A stretch of 64,000 nt of DNA from Aspidapion aeneum (lineage: Eukaryota; Arthropoda; Insecta; Coleoptera; Brentidae). Below the pieces are notes generated by a model. It was not told where the DNA came from and made no database searches. It saw only the letters and a program-made list of their open reading frames with translations. The stretch is from the NCBI GenBank assembly GCA_963576565.1, contig OY755044.1:47821134-47885133 (forward strand), written 5' to 3'. The stretch's first letter is position 1, and each line of letters starts with the position of its first letter. Below are positions 35,236 to 49,395 of the stretch, piece by piece. The translations under genes were made by a program, and so were the position numbers.

Positions 35236-36489
35236 GTAAGTTATTAGGGTCATAGCAAACTCTGAGCGATCGCGTGTTGTGCGAAATGACTTGTCTTGAC
35301 CAATGACATAGTCACCTGCTCTTCAGAGTCAGTGAATTTTACGCGTTTGAAGTGAAATCTGTTCTCCTGTCCCGAACCGACTGAACGTTTCTCGGTCGGA
35401 TCGTAGGAGAAGCTTGCGCAATGGAGGTCTTGTCGCATTGCACGAAACGGCTCGGAGTTAATTTAAAGATTGCCATTGGCCAAAGCATATGATGGGAACT
35501 AGGTATCACACCGTTCAACAACCAGAATAGCTACCCAGAAGCAATATAAGGGCCTGGACCATTTCCTATTAAAATAAAAACAGCAAGTAACCCGTCAAGG
35601 GGAAGGGGGTCCGTTTCATAAACATAATGATCATGGCGAAATGTCTCTTTTTTTTTTAAATCGGTGCATTTTTCGAAAATATCACGTCTTTGATTGTTTT
35701 CGTTGTTAGGCACTGTATAACTCAATGAGCACAAAGTTGCTTCAGGGGGAATATGTAGTTGTTTTACAAATTAACTAAGACATTTTAAAGAAAATCTAGG
35801 ATATGTCTTTTTTTTTTAATTTCAAGGCCCCGTTTTGATAGCCGTAGTAATAAGTATCAATAGTAATAAATTTATGAAATATTTTTTGCAAAAACAAGTT
35901 TTTTAGTAAACAGTTTTAATTTTTATAAATAAATTTTATTCATAATTTTTAGTGAACCTATGACAAAAAATAAAAAAAATACTTGTTACCCATCCATTTC
36001 AACATAATACATTACTTCCAAAAGATTACCCTATTACTATTATTAGGAACTATTATTTTATCAAATTCCAAGATATAATTTTATGTATGTAAATTTATGA
36101 ATAGTAGATAGTGACAATATCATCATCCCATTTACAACCGATTAAAAACAAATCTGAAAAACAACATTTTTAGCAAACAATTTGTTGTAATAAATGACGA
36201 TTTGTATTTTTTGTTTTTTAATAAAGCTATGACAAAAACGCGAAAAAGAAAACTTGTTTCCCATTTTAATAGTTTAGATTATTTCCGTAACATTACGTAT
36301 TGAAATATATATTACCCTGTTATTATTATTAGGTTTTCCCTTGGCAATGTATCATTCGACTAAATTTTGATCTTATCCAATCTTATCAGACTGATTCATC
36401 ATTCACCTATAATAGCACTTTTCCCTGATCATTGAAAAGTGAAAACTATCTACTTATGTTGCGCATCATCATTATTTCCATATTACAAA
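35236..36489. other. Start of a very long NPC1 intron
   Basis: 35250-35560 is GC-richer than average but shows no NPC1 continuation or splice-bounded exon. 35800-36450 is AT-rich. Nothing firm is identified. Confidence 0.5.
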
Positions 36490-36491
36490 TA

Positions 36492-37980
36492 CCGGGTGGG
36501 CCAAAAAAAACTGGACAATTTTTTTTTTCATTCATTATTACTTTTGAGCTATACCATCGATTTTAATGGGACGATCTGCACTTGGCAGAGAATTAATCAG
36601 AGTTCCAAAATCCAAGATGACGAACGAAATAAAATTGTACCCTTCAAAGATGCTCATTTATTCTTGTGTTGAGAACATGTTTTAATTATTTTTTTAAATC
36701 AGTAAAAATGCAGCAATCTTGCCACATTCAACATTGTACGAATTAGCAAAATCGGTTTAGTGGTTCTTAAAACAAATGTTTTTGTTTCAACCATTGTTCT
36801 AAATATTATATGATTGTCTTGCCAATCATGTCTGCATGTATTTCCTTATAAATTCATTACTACTCAACCGATTTTGATAAAATAAAAAATATCCTGGTGA
36901 GAATTGATTGCTTTTTAAAGATCATTAAAATTTAAGATGGTGGACTGAATCACTTGATTCTTAAAAATGGCGTGTTTATTCCTATTTTCTGAAAATCTTT
37001 TAGTTTTTTTTTATTTATAGAAAAGCACTTTAATTAATTTGTACCTCTTTATGCGGTAGAAAAGTAGTGTTTTTCTATAAATTAGAAAAAACCTAAATAT
37101 TTTCGGAAAATAAGAATAAGCACGCCATTTTGAAGAATTAAGTGCGATTCTGCCCGACATCTTACATTCTAAGATGGCGACAAATTTCGATTATAATCTT
37201 TAAAGAGCAATCAACTCTCAGCAAGATTTTTTATTTCACTAAAATTGGTTTAGTAATAACGAATTTATAAGGAAATTAATGCAGACAGAATTGGCAATGC
37301 AATCGTATAATCTGTAAAACAATGGTTGAAACAAAAATAGATTTTTTGAGAACCACCACACCGATTTTACTAATTTGTACCTCGTTGTGTGGGGGAAAAG
37401 GAGTGCTGTTCAATAAATAAATAAAAACTAAAACATTTTCAGAAAATAGGAAAAAACACGCCATTTTGAAGAATCAAGTTTGATTCTTTCCGCCATCTTA
37501 AATTTTAAGACGACGATAGACTGATCATGATCTTTAAACAGCAATCAATTCTCACCAGAATGTTTTTATATGATTAAAATCGGTTCCGTAGTAATGAATT
37601 TATAAGGAAATAAATGGAGACACGATTGGCAAGGCAATCGCATAATATGGAAAACAATGATTGAAACAAAAATATATTTTTTTAGAACCACTGAGCCGAT
37701 TTTGCTGATTCGTACCTTGTTGTGCGTGGCAAGAACGCAGCTTTTTTACGAATTTATAAAAATAATTAAAACATGTTCGCAACACAAGAATAAACGAGCA
37801 TCTTTGAAGGCTACATTTTAATTTCGTCTGCCATCTTGGATTTTGAGATGGCAGACAAAAAAATATATTTAATCAAAACTCTAATTAATTCTCTGCCAAG
37901 TGCACTTTGTCCCATTTAAATCGATAGTAGTTCAAAAGTTATAATAAAAAAAAATTGACCGGTTTTTTTGGCCCACCCGG
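36492..37980. mobile_element. TA-flanked foldback with CCGGGTGGGCCAAAA ends
   Basis: The left end CCGGGTGGGCCAAAAAAA is preceded by TA (36490-36491). The right end TTTTTTTGGCCCACCCGG is followed by TA (37981-37982), as expected for a Tc1/mariner-type target site. The inverted arms extend further (GCACTTGGCAGAGAATTAAT near 36580 against ATTAATTCTCTGCCAAGTGC near 37886). Inside, a block with ATTGGCAAGGCAATCGCATA-like and GAACCACTGAGCCGATTTTG-like landmarks is present about three times in direct or inverted order. No transposase is visible, so the element is non-autonomous. Confidence 0.8.
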
Positions 37981-38309
37981 TAAATTGTTGCTTTATAATT
38001 TTTGTTGAAATTAATTTTTAAACTTTTGTTTAAATTTAGTTTTGTTATATTCTATATAATTTATCTAGATCTCGAATTGGATTTTTCTTGATGACCACAG
38101 AACACTAAAACTAATTGATGACTGGCATAAGGGAGGTACAAAGTCAAAGTGTGACATAATGCGGCAAACGGCTCGGCGTGTTTCTGCTCTCATGGAGTTT
38201 AAACTATATTTTAAAAAAAATTTGAATGTTTCAATACCAGTTTAATTTTATTTTAATTATAGGGACAATCGCTTAGCATGCGACTTTTTGTGATAGCCCA
38301 GTCAAATAA

Positions 38310-38917
38310 AAAAAAACTAAAAATACTGGCTGAATTTTTGGATACATATTCCTTATTATCTGGGAGATGTCCCCACATATTCTCGGCCAAAATCCTCCTT
38401 GAGCTTTGCTAAATATAAATCCTAAAAATCAGTTTTTTGCGATTTTCTCGAAGAGTAATAACTTTTTTTTAACAAAAGTGAACAGAGAAAAAATACGCTA
38501 AATCGTTCAATCTATACTACAAAATTAAGGAACAAACCCTGTAGGTAACTTATTTGAAAATGTCGATACTTTTTAATATTAAGTTTGATCCCTATTTGTC
38601 AAAATACCATGCACTTAAATTGATTTTTTTTAGTAACTTTAAGTACATGTTAGGACAATGGTCAATAATACCCGGAGCGTTAATGGGATTTGGAAAAAAA
38701 ATATTTTTATACAATTAAGCAATGTACTAGAAGAAAAGGCGCATATAGAACAAATAACTTCTGAATAGAAATAGCATTAAAATATGCATATTTAAATTTT
38801 CAGGCAAACAGCTAGTTGGGCAAATTTTATAAATTTTTGGCAAAAATAGTGTTAATAATTGATTTTATATTAAAAACTATAGCTCTTAGTATACATATAT
38901 ATATATATATATATATG

Positions 38918-38983
<66 letters not shown>

Positions 38984-39650
38984 TAAGAGCTACAGTTTTT
39001 AATATATCTGCAAAAAATAATTTATCCGTGTACATAAAGCTTGGTTTTCTCATGTTATAAAATCTGAAAATGGCATATTAATACGAGTATCCGTTAAAAC
39101 ATTATGTAGGTACCTTTGTTTATAATTTGCGACCCTTAAAAACTACCCTTATGTTCCATTTTTTTTTCAAATCCCTTTGTCATATAGGTAGGTTTAGTCA
39201 AACTCTGTTTCTATACAGAAATTGATTTTTTTTTCAAAATCCCTCTGCCTGTTATTTACTTAATCTTTACTTGTTGTTGTTGTTAAGTCATTTAACTAAA
39301 TGTTTTGTACAAGTGGGGATCACGCTTTATAATATATAGTATCAACATTTTAAAACAAGTTACCTACAGAGTGAGATAAAAATAAAATATATAAAAATTT
39401 TTTTTAATATTACGTTAGGTTTTTTACCTTAATTTTTTAGTAGACCGAATGATTTACCGTATTTTTTTCGTTATCTTTTAAAAAGTTATTAGTTTTCTAG
39501 AAAATCACAAAAAAACTAATTTTGAGGACATTTGGGGCGTTATATTTAGCGTAGCTCAAGAAGGATTTAGCGGAAAATATGTGGAGATTTGTCCCAGATA
39601 TTAAGGAATAAATATCCAAAAATTCAGCCAGCACCTATTTTTTTAAAAGT
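38310..39650. mobile_element. Foldback centred on an (AT)n tract
   Basis: ACTGGCTGAATTTTTGGATA near 38324 faces TATCCAAAAATTCAGCCAGC near 39607, and AGCTCTTAGTATACATATAT near 38881 faces ATATGTAAACTAAGAGCTAC near 38973. The arms are about 580 bp, diverged, around an AT microsatellite at about 38895-38978. No coding signal is present. Confidence 0.75.
38895..38978. repeat. (AT)n microsatellite at foldback centre
   Basis: About 84 bp of AT with two small interruptions, forming the loop of the surrounding foldback. Confidence 0.95.
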
Positions 39651-40165
39651 TTATATATTTTTTCACCTAATACTAGCTATTATTTTATAAGTTTTTCTAT
39701 AGCAAAATTAAAAATTTTATACTAAAATCATTTTTAAAAAAATCTCTTATGAGTAGAAATATAAAATGCAAATAAAGCAACATATTGTACATGCAAATTA
39801 CCTGTTTGTGCTCATTATTTTGAAATTAGAAAAAACCTTGTGTAGTATTTTTGCTACAAATTAGTATCAAACGCAGTAATTATCCAAAAAAATAAATACT
39901 ATTGATAAATGTTTTATATACAAGTTCAAGGCAAATTTTTTAGTTTAGCACATATGTACATATTTTAAATACCACGTGTACTTTAAATACATGGGAAATG
40001 GCATCCGATATGGAAAATGTGGAAGATAGGTCGTTAAGGAGTGTAAACGGGATCACCATGTTTTGGCTAGTGTTTTATCACTATGACATAAAAGTTAATT
40101 GAGTTGAATAAATACATTTGTTTTTTTCTAAACCAAGGTGAACATGCCAAAATGGAATAAAAATT

Positions 40166-40203
40166 AGTAGTGTGAGCTTGGGTGCCCATCGAGTCAAGAG
40201 TAT
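40166..40203 (+). repeat. Right-end remnant of the hairpin-microsatellite element
   Basis: AGTAGTGTGAGCTTGGGTGC followed by CCATCGAGTCAAGAG matches the last about 40 bp of the element (TAGTGTGAGCTTAGGTGCCC). Nothing else of the element is present. Confidence 0.55.
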
Positions 40204-40297
40204 TTAATATCAAATCTTAATATTTAGTCACAAAAATAAATATTGGCACTTATTTTTGGAAAAATATTCCTATGCAATTATTATATATTTATTATTA

Positions 40298-41697
<1,400 letters not shown>

Positions 41698-41699
41698 AT

Positions 41700-42424
41700 C
41701 CTTATATCATTATTGCTTCCATTTAAAACGCATCGTTATTGCGTCTCCAAGAAAACGTCTGTTTTTTAAAGGTTTTAATCATAAATATTTCAGTTTTTGA
41801 AATTTCTAGATTAGTCGTCTATTTTTCGTAATTTTTGGGCTAAAAATAGCAATATACGAAAAACTGTACAAACAAACATTATTGCTTCCAATTATTTGCC
41901 ATTCAATGTTGCGTCCCTTGTATAATTTTTGACACTTTCTTATCATAATTGCGTCCACATCGTATAATTTTCGCTTAGCTTGGTATCATTGTTGCGTCAG
42001 CGCGTTTGCCAAATTTTATGTTAATAAGGAAACAAAGGAAATTGTGTGAGTCAACGCAAGTTTTGTTAGTTCTAGAAATTCGAGCTACGTAGAATTCAAT
42101 TCAATCAATTTTTGCTTTCAAATGTTTTAATTTAAAGCTAAAATTCCAAATAACAACTAAGAATTCCAGGCTATAATCGACATTTTCATTTCAAATGCTT
42201 AAGTATTATTTTAAAAATATTAATTTCCTTGTTTGATAAGCACCTTGTTAACAAATAATCGAGTGGAAAAGACATTCGGCTATTTGTCTACTGTAGTCGG
42301 CCAGCTAGATAGTGCGTGCATTTCGCATATAATTAATTTATATCGAAGCGCAATATTTTGCTGAGCGTAAGTATACTCGACTCTGCTTGTATATTTTGTT
42401 TTGATTTAAATCGACGTCTTTTTT
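41700..42424. repeat. Region with recurrent ATCATTATTGCGTCC-like motifs
   Basis: TCATTATTGCTTCC, ATCGTTATTGCGTC, TCATAATTGCGTCC and TATCATTGTTGCGTC recur between 41704 and 42000. The same word appears eight or so times around the palindrome centre (50150-50600). I cannot tell whether it is a dispersed element end. Confidence 0.55.
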
Positions 42425-44141
42425 TGCAGTTAGGGTTTCCATCATATACATAATATTCCAATACCCACGGTAATTGCCAATTCATGATGCAAATATGAGT
42501 CGTTGCGGTCCTTAAGCAAAAATGACCTGATTGGTTGCTTTCAAACATATATGCATATTATTTCCTTATACAATACCTCCGGTACCTTATGATGCATAAT
42601 GCAAACATATTTGAAATAGCAATGTCAGTGGGTATAAGTCTATCCTTTTTCCGGTCCTTAAGATAAAATGTCCTAATTGGTTATACTTTTACGAATACAT
42701 ATTTTATTCTTGTATTCGTCACGTCAAATCATCGGCTCAGAGTTGACAAAAACTCTATCTATATAAATTTTGTGTCTGTGCATTTTTCGTATCTTTATTT
42801 CTGAATGTTTGCATCAAATGCCAGCCATTGTGTAAATGGGTAACAGGGAGTATGGAAATACTACGTATATGGTTTCCATACGTATGTGTCGGTGTCGACG
42901 TCAGACAAAATTAATTGTTTAATTTCCATACTTTTGTGTACATAAAATTTCTAATATCCAAATTTTAAGGAAAGTGTTATTGACCATTTTACTACTAGTA
43001 AAATACGCAGACTAGTATTTTTAAGACAGTTTGAGAGTTACTGTACACTATTAAAATAAATATTTGTTGTACTTTTTATGCAAAATAAAAATATTTTTTT
43101 TTTTGTAATTTTTTTTTTTCATTTCTTCTGTCAACCTTAAAAAAATCCTTACGCCTCGCCACTGCCTTATCATATTTCCCGATGAAAAAACTGTTTTTAT
43201 ATTATAGTGTTTGGCTTTCGTCTTATGTTTACTGAAATCCCTTGAACATAATAATATGGAATGTTAATAACACTCAACAGATTATTATTTTGAGAATTTC
43301 CCACATTTGGTTTGTTCTTAAATTTAGAGATCGTTGAGTTTATTAATTTCTCGGAATAACCATTCTGTTTTAAGTCCTTTTAAATGTTGTAGAGTTCTGT
43401 GCGTTAATTCTTCATTATTACTACAAATATTCACGACTCTTAAATACAAACTTCTTATAACTCCTTGTTTTGTAGCAACAGACTGATTAGACTTCAAATT
43501 TAGGTACTGTCCCGTGTGTGTATGTTTCCTATATACAGTGTGTATATTTATTGAATTTATTTTGTTTTTTTTTATTTGGCTTAAAGGCACCATATAAATG
43601 GATGGTAAAATTGGTTTCCATGAAATTTGTTAAAATTTTGATATCAAAGTTGTAAAATAATTTGCCGAATATTAAGCGTATACATCTTGACAAACACTAT
43701 TAGCCAAAACTGACATTTAATAACATACTAGAACGTTTTTCTACGTTGTCCGACGCCTATTCTACACCTCCTTCGATCCTGACAATATGTCAGGTTCTTT
43801 TGACTCATTGATATTTGGATTGACTGTTGCCATTCCACTTTAGGACGCCCTCCTTTTCTGCGCCCTATTGGTTGCCATTCTAGAACCTGCTTTGGTAGTC
43901 TTTCGTCATTCATCCGTTGTACATTGCCGTACCTTATCAGTTGTCTTTTAGTGATGTCATCTTCCCTCGATTCCCATTCTTTTATGGTCTCATTTCTTAT
44001 ATGATCTGTTCTAGATATTTTAATTTATCTTCTTATTGCATCCATTTCGGCACTTTCCATTTTTGTTTTGTATTTTTCTGTTACGCGTCAAGTCTATTCC
44101 ATACAGCAGCATGCTTTTCACCATTGTTTCATGTATGTAAA

Positions 44142-44228
44142 ATTTTACTACTACTATGTCGGTTTAGAACGTTTTTCTACGTTGTCCGACGCCTATTCTC
44201 CACCTCCTTCGATCAATGTAAAATTTTA
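44142..44228 (-). mobile_element. Tiny LINE 3'-end insertion with 14-bp target duplication
   Basis: A stretch of about 70 bp identical in type to the LINE 3' end (GTTTAGAACGTTTTTCTACG ... CACCTCCTTCGATC) interrupts the older LINE. It is bounded by ATGTAAAATTTTAC (44134-44147) and again ATGTAAAATTTTAC (44216-44229), a target-site duplication of the length expected for target-primed reverse transcription. The tail is (TAG)n. The same insertion is present in the right arm (57970-58080), so it is older than the palindrome. Confidence 0.8.
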
Positions 44229-45255
44229 CAATATTTTTTATCTTTCTGCTCTAGTCTAACTTGATTCGTTTCTAATACATAAATACTGAGTCTTGTCTAC
44301 GTTCACGGTTAACCCACACTTTTGTTATTTTTCCGTTAACTTTCTCATCATATACTCCATGTCTTCTTTATCATTAGCCACAATTACTTGGTCGTCAGCA
44401 AACTGTAGTGTGTATTTGGTAAATTGGTCGTTAAGTGGTATTCCCATACCGTGTACTTTACGTTTCCAGTTTTTTAGAGCTACTACTACTACTACTACTT
44501 GAACCTTTCGTTACCAGGAATTCTTTTGAAAGTTGATTTCCAATTTTTATTAGATTTTGACCCTTTATATAGTTCTTTTATTGCTTTTATGTATGTATGA
44601 TGGATATTAGTTTGCTCTTACACTGTCCATAATTTTTTCACTGGAACGGTATCATATGCTTTTTGTAGGTCCACAAAGGTAACATGAGTCTCTATGTTTC
44701 TGGCACTTCTTTTCCCAATTACCTGTGTAAGACAAAAACATTTATCACTACAAGATCTGCCTGCACGAAACCCACCTTGCTCTTCTTCTTGTTCATGAAA
44801 ATCATTCTCTGTTAGATTCTTAAGAATCCTACCCTACAATCTACTTAGTATAATGGTTACGGAAATTTATCTGTAATTGTTGGAATCCAGCTTGTTTCCT
44901 TTTTTATGTATTGAGGATATGAATGCAATTTTCCAATCAGTATATTCCCGCGGGTCCGCTAGCTTTTCCGGATTTAAGCTTTTTAATATTATTCTTTATC
45001 ATTTCTTTTTTGATGATTACTTCCTCTCCATGTACTTCTATGTCTCTCATCGGGAAGGCTGACCGATATTTCGGTCTCGTTTCCTGCAGCAGTCTCTTGT
45101 AGTGTTCCGTCCATTGTTCTGATTTGATGATCTGATTTACTTTTTCTTTGGTTGGGTTTTTTACCGTAGAAATTAATTTCCATACTTTGCCTACCTCCTA
45201 CGTGTGTATTTGTATCGTGGCATTTTTTTCCCTGCGTATCAAATTTATTAGCTGT

Positions 45256-46152
45256 TTGAAGAAAGTTGACGTCCTTAAAATTTACAGTGAGGAAGGGTTA
45301 GCGGGAAATAAGGACAACGAGAGATTTAACCCTCTTTATTTTCTGGCGACGTTTCGACGGTTGTTTTCCGTCTTTCTCAAGCATAAAACAAACACAATAA
45401 AAATGTAGAATGACGTTAGAAGACAATATAGCAGTATTATTATACATTCATAAATATTATAATTATATAAAGCTAATAGGTTTATATTAGGATATATTTT
45501 TCTGTTGTTTTAAGTTTTTTTTATCTATTTTATTTGTTATTACCATTTTTTTAAATAATTTTTTATTTTATTTTATTTTATAACTATTTTTATAGATTTT
45601 ATCTATTTAAATTCTGTGCCTATTTATTAAGATCTACGTGTTAACCCATTAATTTTAAGGGTAAGTTATTAAAATTAAAATCCATACCAGTAGATCCATA
45701 AATAAAAAATAAAACTAATTAATGTCAATATTACCTAACAAACTATTACAATCGAATTGATTTTAATGTGATGGTGCTATTAAAAAAATTATAATAAGAA
45801 TTTAAATAGATAAAATCTATAAAAATAGTTATAAAATAAAATTTAAAAAAATTATAAAAAAAAATGGTAATAACAAATAAAATAGATAAAAAAACTTAAA
45901 AACAACAGAAGAATATTAATTAATGTTATTTATTAATTGAATTAAAAAAAAAACTATTAGCTTTATATAATTATAATATTTATGAATGTATAATAATACT
46001 GCTATATTGTCTTCTAACGTCATTCTACATTTTTATTGTGTTTGTTTTATAGCTTGAAAAAGACGGAAAACAACCGTCGAAACGTCGCCAGAAAATAAAG
46101 AGGGTTAAATCTCTAACGTTGTCCTTATTTCCCGCTAACCCTTCCTCGCTTT
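45256..46152. mobile_element. Foldback element, left arm only
   Basis: GAGGAAGGGTTAGCGGGAAA near 45289 and its complement TTTCCCGCTAACCCTTCCTC near 46128 are the ends of inverted arms that continue through GGCGACGTTTCGACGGTTGT / ACAACCGTCGAAACGTCGCC and CATTCATAAATATTATAATT and its complement. The arms are about 330 bp, and the interior is AT-rich. The flanking TTTATTAGCTGT is duplicated (ending 45255 and 46160), while the right palindrome arm has one AGCTAATAAATTT near 54615 and no insert. This is a clean empty site and shows that it is a transposed element younger than the palindrome. Confidence 0.88.
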
Positions 46153-47349
46153 ATTAGCTGTCTTCTGATTTCCCTGTAGATTCCTAGGTCTCTTTGGTCC
46201 ATTCCGAGTATGGGCGTTTTTCCTCCTTGACCATTTCCTGTATTTTCTCCGTCCACCACATCTTATTGCTATTTCTTTTATCTTGGTACACAACAGCTTG
46301 TTTGCTTGCTTCTATTAAGCTTTTTACTATGTTTGTATATGTTTCTTCAAATAAGTGTTCTGTATTTATTAATTTTTCATCTAATCGCTTCTGATACAAT
46401 ATTTGCGTACGAGTTCGATTTCTAGACTTCTAAAGTTGTATTTTTGATTTTCTTTACTCTTACTACTCTCACCTCTATTTATTTTTTCTGAACGGGAATA
46501 ATATTTTTGCTTTTACCAAATGGTCGTCAGAACCACGAAGTAATCGCACATCATGCCACTTTCATTCCGAGTGTTGTCCACCTATAGCATAATTAGACTT
46601 AAGATTTCTTGATGCCTGAATGCCCATATATTTTTAAAAAACCATTATTTATTTTTAAGTTGTAGGTTCACACAATTGCATCAGTCTGAAGCGTTTACTT
46701 CCTCTCCAAATGGTGTTACAATTTTGCTTTGGCTTTGTCTATCAGTTCGATTATTAAAATCACCAACCATAATTATTTCCCTGGTAGTGCCGATTTTGGT
46801 GATAGTCTCATCACGTTGGTCGAAGAACATTTGTTTTGTAGCTAATCTTTCGTCATCTGATGGTGCGTAGGCTATTATTATGCTTGTATTATGTCCAAGC
46901 ATCTTCGTGTTAACTCGAGGTATGTTTTTATTAATGCACTCGTAGTCTGTAATCTTATTTTTGAGGTTTTTCTTGAATAATACAGATACCCCTTTGGCTG
47001 CTCTCCTTTATTTTGGGACTCCAGTAAATATGTGAACAAAGTTACCGACACTACTTGTACATGTTCCTTTCTTTTTTGTCTATGTGAGTGCAATAATGTC
47101 TATTTTACTATTCTGCACTTCGGTTGCATTAATGTCCAATTTTTGGTTCACTCCCTGGACGTTCCATTTAGCTATGTTCAGAGTCCTTTGGTTTTACTTT
47201 TTTGTCTTCGAGAATTTCAGGCCATTGCTCCGAGGCTTTGTTTGGGGTTTTATTTATTTTATTTAAAAACAACTTTGAGTTATTTACTAATTTTGTTTCC
47301 AATGGCAACTTTTTATTTGAAAACTTCAGAAGCATTGTAATTAGATATG

Positions 47350-47570
47350 TTTTAAAGAAAAAACTAAGTTGAGTTCTATCTTCTTTGTTTATTACTTCAT
47401 CATGAAGGCTGATTTTTCAAACACTGGAGGACTCTGGATTTTTCAACCCTTGAAGAAGAAATTGGAGTTTATGTTTCTGCTGAGTCCAGAAACAAAACCC
47501 AAAAATTGACAAATTTTCATGAAAAACTCGGAAAAACGACCCTGCAAACAGAGAAAGACCCTCAATGTAC
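47350..47570. repeat. Junction segment between two LINE copies
   Basis: A unique-looking block containing GGAAAAACGACCCTGCAAAC separates LINE copy 1 from a second, overlapping copy. It is present as a mirror image in the right arm (52515-52695), so the tandem arrangement predates the palindrome. Confidence 0.6.
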
Positions 47571-49395
47571 ACAACAGCTTCTTTGCTTGCTTCTATTAAG
47601 CTATTTACTATGTTTGTATATGTTTCTTCAAATGAGTGTTCTGTAGTTATTAATTTTTCATCTAATCGCTTCTAATACAATATTTGCATACGAGTTCGAT
47701 TTCTAGACTTCTAAAGTTGTATTTTTGATTTTCTTTACTCTTACTACTCTCACCTCTATTTTTTCTGAAAGGGAATAATATTTTTGCTTTTACCGAATGG
47801 TCGTCAGATCCACAGGTATCACCACGAAGTAACCGCACATCATACCACTTTCATTCCGAGTGTTGTCCACATATAGCATAATTAGATTTTAGATTTGTTG
47901 ATGCCTGAATCCAGGTATATAGATGAATATCCATATATTTAAAAAAACCATTATTTATTTTTAAGTTGTGGGTTCACACAATTGGGTTTGTCTATCAGTT
48001 CGACTAATAAAATATATTATTATAATTATTTCCTGGTATTGCCGATTTTGGTGATAGTCTCATCAAGTTGGTCGAAGAACATTTGTTTTGTAGCTAATCT
48101 TTTGTCATCTGATGGTGCGTAGGCTATTATTATGCTTATATTATGTCCAAGCATCTTCAGCATTAATGCGTAGTCGGTAATCTTATTTTTGAGATTTTTC
48201 TTGATTAATAAAGATACCCCTTTGGCTGCTTTCCTTTATTTTGTGAACAAAGTTACCGACACTACTTGTACATGTTCCTTTCTTTTTTATCTCTGTGAGT
48301 GCCATAATGTATATCTTACTATTCTGCACTTCGGTTGCAATAATGTCCAACCTATGGTTCACTCCCTGTACAGGGTGTCTCATTATATTTTTCCCACCCT
48401 TTTACACCATTAATAATTGATATAGGAATATAAAAGAAATTGTGTTCGAATTCGCGAAATTTTGACTTTTAAATCTTGACTTTATTCTTGATGCTTACCG
48501 TATTTGACAGGCGCTGAAATTTATAGTTTTTGTGAATTGGAAGCTCCTGATAATGTTTAATTAATAGATTAGCGCAGTTTTGATAAATCGTTTCTGAAAT
48601 ATTAGCGACAATTTTTTAAATTATAAAAAAATAACATCACTACTTTTGTGTTAATTTCAGTGTCCTTATTTCCAACGATGTTAGTCTCCATGTATAAACA
48701 GTAACAATGACAAATGTTTTTTTTTAAATGACGCTCAAAATGACAACCGGTAACGACAACAAAGTTTATATGTCGTGTCACATAATGTCATTGTCACTGT
48801 TGATGCATGGGGACTAACATAATTTGGAATAAGGATACTAAAATTAACACAAAAGCGGTACTGTTATCATTTTATCATTTAAAAAAATAATTGCTAATAT
48901 CTCAGAAACTATGGCTATAAACTACGGCATATCGGGAATTTTTGGAAAATATGTTCCAAGCCTAATCTATCAATTAAATAATATAAGGAGCATCCAATTT
49001 ACAAAAACTATAAATTTGAGCGCCTGTCAAATATGGTAAGCATCAGGAATAAGGTCAAGATGCAATTTAAAAGTAAAAATTTCGCGAATTCGAACACAAT
49101 TTCTTTTATATTCCTATATCAATTATTAATGGTGTAAAAGGGTGGGAAAACTATAATGAGACCCCCTGTACGTTCCATTTAGCTATAGTCCTTTGGTTTT
49201 ACTTTTTTGTCTTGGAGAATATCAGGCCATTGCTCGGAGGCTTTGTTTGGGGTTTTATTTATTTTATTTAATAACATACTTTGAGTTATTTACTAATTTT
49301 GTTTCCAATGGCAACTTAATCCTGGGCTTTATTTCAAAACTCCAGAAGGTTCATTGTAATTAGATATGTTTTAAAGAAAAAACTAAGTAAGGTTC
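47571..49395 (-). pseudogene. Decayed LINE copy 2 (5' part), left palindrome arm
   Basis: A second copy of the linker and endonuclease part of the same LINE family follows in the same orientation (for example LDIIATEVQNSKIYIMALTE at about 48350-48290). It overlaps copy 1 in content, so it is a tandem partial repeat. It is interrupted by a TA-flanked MITE at 48371-49168. No intact frame remains. Confidence 0.8.
48371..49168. mobile_element. TA-flanked foldback MITE (CAGGGTGTCTCATTATA)
   Basis: Left end CAGGGTGTCTCATTATA, right end TATAATGAGACCCCCTG, flanked on both sides by TA. The arms are about 390 bp, nearly filling the element. The homologous site in LINE copy 1 of the right arm (near 53612, CGTACAGGGAGTG) is uninterrupted, which gives the empty site. 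The right palindrome arm retains one end (about 51708-51790) after an internal deletion. It is of mariner-like type judged by the TA target. Confidence 0.85.

Larger units (their letters stand above)
43728..47345 (-). pseudogene. Decayed LINE copy 1, left palindrome arm
   Basis: Minus-strand fragments run from an endonuclease part (47100-46680: SIIIAYAPSDDERLATKQMF, later IIMVGDFNNRTD, the APE-type GDFN motif) through a linker (46399-46184: MYQKRLDEKLINTEHLFEE and KMWWTEKIQEM). They continue into the reverse transcriptase (FADDQVIVANDKED near 44410-44370) and the C-terminal tail near 43913 (MNDERLPKQVLEWQPIGRR). Many stops and frameshifts interrupt it. A foldback (45256-46152) is inserted in the linker, and a 3' fragment of the same family is inserted at 44150-44215. 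It is the mirror image of 53400-58490. Confidence 0.85.

Noticed and set aside
35026..35253. Minus-strand and alternative + frames across 35026-35253
   Set aside because: Shadows of NPC1 exon D, whose frame alone matches the family and is bounded by splice sites.
43917..44264. 115-codon + strand frame rich in Phe, Ser and Cys (mirror at 57948-58298)
   Set aside because: Antisense shadow of the LINE C-terminal region.
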